Of a DNA stretch of 64,000 nucleotides, positions 60,599 through 64,000 are shown piece by piece; positions within the stretch are counted from its first letter, which is position 1, and each line of letters starts with the position of its first letter. The translations under genes and the position numbers were made by a program. This stretch comes from Paenibacillus sp. SZ31 (GTDB taxonomy: Bacteria > Bacillota > Bacilli > Paenibacillales > Paenibacillaceae). The notes below the pieces were generated by a model, which saw only the letters and a program-made list of their open reading frames with translations, was not told where the DNA came from and did no database searches. The DNA lies in NCBI RefSeq assembly GCF_012912005.1, contig NZ_JABBEA010000006.1:62001-126000 (forward strand), given 5' to 3'.

Positions 60599-61849
60599 AT
60601 GCTCGGACTCAAAATCCGGCAAATCCGGGAGCAGCTTGGACTGTCTCAGAAGCAACTGGCAGGTGAGGATATGACGCGTTCTTACATCAGCCTTATCGAA
60701 AAAGGCAGGGCCGTTCCCTCGCAGCGTATGTTGAAAATTATTGCCAGAAGGCTCAATACACCCATGGAGTTTTTTTTGGGAGGAAGTGCATCGACAGATT
60801 CGGATATTGGTGAGGCTGTATTGGACAAGGCCAAAGCCTGTTATGCCGAGCAGAATGATTCTGCCTGCATCCGTATTGCCCATAAAGTGCTGACGTTGAC
60901 GGAGGATACATCGGATCAGTCTGAAGCCTACCTGCTCATTTTGCGAAGTCACAACAGACTTGGGGATTATCGACAAGCCTTGGATGAAGGGGAAACTGCA
61001 GCATTTACGGTCATTCGAACGGGTGACAGGCAACGTATTGTTGAATATTATCTGGAAATGGGGAGAGCGGCTTTTCATGCAGAGCTGTTTCATGCTGCCC
61101 GGAAACATTATGAACAGGCGTATACGTACAGCAGCAGACTCAAACATCTACAGGAAGAACACATCCATTCGCTGACCTTTCTTGGCACAACCCATTTAAG
61201 GCTGGGCAATGTGAATGAGGGGTTGAACTACTATCTCAAAGCGGAGAAGGAAGCCCAAATGGCGGGGCAACCGGAGCTGTATGGCGAGATTACGCTAGGT
61301 TTGGGCAAAGCCTATTATATGTCCGAACAGGACGGACACATGCTGTTAAGTTATGACTGGACCAAGAGATCCGTACAGGCCTACAAACAGGCGAACAGCG
61401 AATCCTACGTTCTGGCGCTTCACAACCTCGCCGTGATCCAGCTTCATATGGGGCAAAAAAAAGAAGCCCTCCCCTTGCTGGATGAATGCGCACGAATTTA
61501 CGATAAACGCAATCTTCCCCACAAGAAGGCTTCCATATTAGAGGAAATCAGTAAAGTTTATTTGGAGCAGCGTGAGCCAGAACAGGCAGAAGCCATCATC
61601 AAAGAAGCCCTCCAACTGCTGGATCAGCAAGATGAAGGGATGCTTCGTGCCAAACTGTATCGCTTGCTGGGTATTGTTTTTCATGAGAAAAACAACAGCA
61701 ATGAAGGTTATTATTTTCTAAGAATGAGTCACGATCTGCTTAAACGCATCTCTGCAAACCGCGAGGCTGACATCAGCCATCAACTCCTTATGTTAAGCAT
61801 GCAGGAGCATAAAATGAAATACGAAGATTATAAGTCATTTATCAAATAA
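60599..61849 (+). CDS. RRNPP-type regulator (XRE HTH plus TPR repeats)
   Basis: 416 residues. The N-terminal XRE helix-turn-helix (LKIRQIREQLGLSQKQLAGE, then TRSYISLIEKGRAVPSQRML) is followed by TPR-like helices from about 80 to 405. This architecture is that of PlcR/Rgg/PrgX-type regulators, which bind short imported signalling peptides. It is divergent from the big operon, sharing its promoter region, so it probably controls it. A small secreted-peptide gene lies just beyond its 3' end on the other strand. The ATG at 60599 follows a GGGACGGTG region. Confidence 0.85.
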   Translation: MLGLKIRQIREQLGLSQKQLAGEDMTRSYISLIEKGRAVPSQRMLKIIARRLNTPMEFFLGGSASTDSDIGEAVLDKAKACYAEQNDSACIRIAHKVLTLTEDTSDQSEAYLLILRSHNRLGDYRQALDEGETAAFTVIRTGDRQRIVEYYLEMGRAAFHAELFHAARKHYEQAYTYSSRLKHLQEEHIHSLTFLGTTHLRLGNVNEGLNYYLKAEKEAQMAGQPELYGEITLGLGKAYYMSEQDGHMLLSYDWTKRSVQAYKQANSESYVLALHNLAVIQLHMGQKKEALPLLDECARIYDKRNLPHKKASILEEISKVYLEQREPEQAEAIIKEALQLLDQQDEGMLRAKLYRLLGIVFHEKNNSNEGYYFLRMSHDLLKRISANREADISHQLLMLSMQEHKMKYEDYKSFIK

Positions 61850-61977
61850 AGCGAATTCCTTCTTCATCTAACAACTGAGGATACAGGGAAAAGAAATCAT
61901 GGAGTTTGGGGTCTCTGTAACAGAGGCCTTAATTCCGGGAATCCCTAGTGACAGGGCATAGGATCATCTTAACCCCC

Positions 61978-62181
61978 TCATCGAGTAGGAACAGGATCAT
62001 TCAGATCCAGCAGCGTTTCCGTCGATATGGCATATTCTTGTCCCTGCTGGCCATTAACTATAGCCGATCCTGCATGTGCTCCCGAAACATGAAGCTGTCC
62101 TGCAATAAAAGGTAGAAGCATGATGGTAACCATGCAGAGTTCACTTGCGGTTGTAACGAATTTGGTTCCTTTACGCTCCAT
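61978..62181 (-). CDS. Small secreted peptide, candidate signal for the RRNPP regulator
   Basis: 67 residues: basic N-terminus MERKGTKF, hydrophobic core (SELCMVTIMLLPFIAGQLHV), a plausible signal-peptidase site after SGAHA, then about 35 polar residues ending LLDLNDPVPTR. Phr- and PapR-like signalling pro-peptides have this form. The ATG at 62181 has GAGGAG eight bases upstream. It converges on the regulator gene; typical pairs are in the same direction, so the pairing is inference. Confidence 0.55.
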   Translation of the reverse strand: MERKGTKFVTTASELCMVTIMLLPFIAGQLHVSGAHAGSAIVNGQQGQEYAISTETLLDLNDPVPTR

Positions 62182-62290
62182 GCTCATCTCTCCTCATGTT
62201 TATAATTGGGTAGCATAATCCACCATCGATTCCTGGCAACCTAAGACGTATTTTACGGATAATCGCAATGACTTTAAACACGTTAATCCC

Positions 62291-62308
62291 CATTTACCTC
62301 CACTTGCA
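62291..62308 (+). promoter_or_regulatory. Shared 18-bp element, site 2
   Basis: CATTTACCTCCACTTGCA, 16/18 identical to the element in the precursor promoter, located about 110 bases upstream of the small secreted peptide gene and just past the fosB stop. Confidence 0.45.
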
Positions 62309-62316
62309 CAACCATT

Positions 62317-62736
62317 TCACGGATAAAAGGTCATATGAGCCTTGTCTTCGCGATAATAATCCAGCCTTTGCTTCATCGTACCTGTATGCAGTTCAAACAG
62401 ATGACCATCCGGATCAGTAAAATAAACAGATAATGCATCCCGCGGATCCCTTGGCCTTCCCGAAAGAATGTCCGCCCCGGCTGCTCGCAGCTGCTGCACA
62501 GACGCTTCGAACTCCTCTTCTGTAACGGTAAATGCAATATGGGTATAGGTTCGTTCCGTATAGTTGCGAATTACATCCTCCTGATTCAGAGCGATCCACA
62601 GACCGGCAAGCTCAAAATACGCCAGTTTGCGTCCTTTCACCTGAATCTGGGCACCGAGAGCCTGCTCATAAAAGGTAATGGCCCGCTCCAGATTGGATAC
62701 GGAAAAGCACAAATGATTAATTCCCTGAATATTCAT
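62317..62736 (-). CDS. fosB: FosB metallothiol transferase (fosfomycin resistance)
   Basis: 139 residues, the usual FosB length. It adds bacillithiol or cysteine to fosfomycin. Metal ligands and signatures are intact: INHLCFSVSNLERAITFYE (His8 region), YTHIAFTV and the Glu in DPDGHLFELHTG, plus RPRDPRDALSVYFTDP and the terminal MTFYP. It has AGGAG before the ATG. It stands alone between the small peptide gene and the SDR gene. Confidence 0.93.
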   Translation of the reverse strand: MNIQGINHLCFSVSNLERAITFYEQALGAQIQVKGRKLAYFELAGLWIALNQEDVIRNYTERTYTHIAFTVTEEEFEASVQQLRAAGADILSGRPRDPRDALSVYFTDPDGHLFELHTGTMKQRLDYYREDKAHMTFYP

Positions 62737-62891
62737 GTGGCTCCTGACACCTCCATCAATTTAAGGACCTATCCTTATTATGGTATATTTTGCGCAAAAA
62801 ACAACAGCTCTGCTGCCTCCTCTCGCACCTTCTTCTGGGCGAATGCATAGTTTATCCGTATCAATGAACGCTTGAGGAGGATGTAAAGCGA

Positions 62892-63791
62892 ATGAATCCT
62901 GTCTATCCTTTTTATGGTGAGAAAACGGTGTGTAAAGAGCAAAAGCTGGCATTCCCACCCCAGCATCAGGACCAGCAACCCGGTCTGGAAACCCTGATGG
63001 TGCCTGAACCAATCAGTGAAGATCCTGCCTATATCGGTAGCTGCAAACTCCAAGACAAAGTTGCCATTATTACGGGTGGTGACAGTGGAATCGGCCGGGC
63101 GGCCGCCATCGCTTTTGCCAAGGAAGGTGCAGATATCGTCATTGCTTATCTATATGAACGGACAGATGCCGAAAGGACGCGCGAGCGGATTGAGGAACTG
63201 GGACAGCGCTGTCTGTTAATCGAGATTGATCTCCGCCTAAAGAAAAACTGTGAGGCTGTCATTCGCTCGACGATGGAAACCTATGGAAAGATCGACATTC
63301 TGGTCAACAACCATGGCGTACAGTATGTGCAGCCAAGCATTGTTGATATTACGGAAGAGCAGCTGTACCATACCTTTCAGACGAATGTGTTCGCCTATTT
63401 CTTTCTGATCCAGGCCGCGCTCCCGCATCTGTGCAAAGGTGCCTCCATCATCAATACGGCTTCCATCACGGCATACAAAGGCGATACCCAACTGATCGAC
63501 TACTCTTCCACCAAGGGAGCCGTGATCTCCCTGACTCGTGTACTCGCCCAATCGCTCGCTGCACAGGGAATCCGCGTGAATTCCGTTGCCCCCGGCCCCA
63601 TCTGGACACCCCTCATTCCTGCCAGCTTTTCGGCTGAGGATGTGCAGGTATTTGGAACGGGTACGCCCATGGGTCGGGCTGGCCAGCCTTACGAACTGGC
63701 GGCAGCTTACGTCTATCTCGCTTCCCGCGATTCATCCTACGTCACCGGTGAATGCATTCATGTGAATGGCGGCGATATGGTAACGACTTAG
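62892..63791 (+). CDS. SDR-family oxidoreductase (YhdF/YhxD-like)
   Basis: 299 residues, classical SDR with an N-terminal extension of about 45 residues typical of general-stress SDRs. The cofactor motif is GGDSGIGRAAAIAFA and the structural NNHG is in ILVNNHGVQYV. The catalytic Ser lies in INTASITAYKG, and the Tyr is in LIDYSSTKGAVISLT with its Lys four residues on. The C-terminus has VAPGPIWTPLIPASF and GECIHVNGGDM. Substrate unknown. GAGGAGG precedes the ATG. Confidence 0.92.
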   Translation: MNPVYPFYGEKTVCKEQKLAFPPQHQDQQPGLETLMVPEPISEDPAYIGSCKLQDKVAIITGGDSGIGRAAAIAFAKEGADIVIAYLYERTDAERTRERIEELGQRCLLIEIDLRLKKNCEAVIRSTMETYGKIDILVNNHGVQYVQPSIVDITEEQLYHTFQTNVFAYFFLIQAALPHLCKGASIINTASITAYKGDTQLIDYSSTKGAVISLTRVLAQSLAAQGIRVNSVAPGPIWTPLIPASFSAEDVQVFGTGTPMGRAGQPYELAAAYVYLASRDSSYVTGECIHVNGGDMVTT

Positions 63792-63816
63792 GGTAATGTG
63801 GGTGATATCGTTAACT

Positions 63817-63912
63817 GATGTCAGGTTGGATTTGGCAGGTGTGGCAGGATATCGGTGGTCCGGTTACGAAGAGGGTTAGGAGTATGATCCGGTTATACCG
63901 GAACCTGACATC
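63817..63912. repeat. Long-range inverted repeat before the last gene
   Basis: GATGTCAGGTT (63817-63827) and AACCTGACATC (63902-63912) are perfect 11-bp complements, with a smaller CCGG..CCGG hairpin inside. This places a structured leader just before the start at 63938. Confidence 0.45.
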
Positions 63913-63937
63913 TTGCGACAAGGAGCTGAACAACCTG

Positions 63938-64000
63938 ATGAACTTCGATCCACTCTACCAACCGTATCCCTCTTACCGCGTGCCTGTGTATGCGAAACAA
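63938..64000 (+). CDS. Start of a probable gamma-glutamyltransferase-family protein (cut by window end)
   Basis: Only 21 codons are present: MNFDPLYQPYPSYRVPVYAK and one more residue. AAGGAG lies seven to twelve bases upstream. The opening resembles the N-terminus of gamma-glutamyltransferase-like Ntn-hydrolases of Paenibacillus, from memory of the family; too little sequence is available to be sure. Confidence 0.45.
   Translation, partial: MNFDPLYQPYPSYRVPVYAKQ

Overview
The window reads as chromosomal DNA of a Gram-positive, spore-forming, flagellated Firmicute, most probably a Paenibacillus. The signs are a YesM/AraC-type two-component pair beside a sugar ABC transporter, YjcZ-type small sporulation proteins, a bacillithiol-dependent FosB, a trace of an S-layer homology domain, strong AGGAGG ribosome sites and SigA/SigD-type promoters. 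No rRNA, tRNA, CRISPR array, IS transposase or prophage was recognised.

Layout. 1-3.2 kb: CheW, an SLH remnant and an MCP behind a SigD promoter. 3.2-7.4 kb: a DnaA-box cluster, an M29 aminopeptidase, an SDR/alpha-beta-hydrolase fusion and a TetR repressor sharing an operator with it, then a second DnaA-box cluster. 7.4-12.3 kb: a tight four-gene operon (ATP-grasp, YqcI/YcgG-cupin fusion, ATP-grasp, MFS) that looks like a small unknown natural-product pathway. 12.5-19.8 kb: sugar ABC transporter with its two-component system. 19.9-30.7 kb: ordinary genes (ACR3-like transporter, TspO-like protein, RidA, NAD-binding protein, MFS, histidine kinase, PAP2 protein, HD-GYP protein, ECF sigma/anti-sigma pair). 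30.8-34.7 kb: a candidate small RNA, three YjcZ-type genes, a frameshifted XRE regulator with a lipoprotein, a thiamine-binding protein. 34.8-39 kb: nrdE-nrdF with a long leader and NrdR-like boxes. 39-44.4 kb: a toxin-antitoxin-like pair, a TPR-SUKH protein, an APH-like kinase and an S9 peptidase.

44.5-62.2 kb is the most striking part. A minus-strand operon of sixteen genes begins with a 63-residue peptide whose C-terminal half is six pentapeptide repeats ending in Ala-Arg-Ala. After a hairpin terminator come KASIII-like synthases, a PGM1/BtrJ-like ATP-grasp ligase, a BtrK-like PLP decarboxylase, an acyl carrier protein, thiolase-fold proteins lacking the catalytic Cys, two acyl-CoA-dehydrogenase-like proteins, a MATE exporter, an arginase-family enzyme, an LpxL-like acyltransferase, an active/inactive pair of M16 peptidases and a phosphopantetheinyl transferase. 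A divergent RRNPP-type regulator and a small secreted peptide follow. My reading (inference) is a ribosomal peptide whose arginines may become ornithine and then carry an aminoacyl/acyl chain built on the carrier protein, under peptide quorum control. I know no described pathway with this combination.

62.3-64 kb: fosB, an SDR oxidoreductase and the start of a probable gamma-glutamyltransferase.
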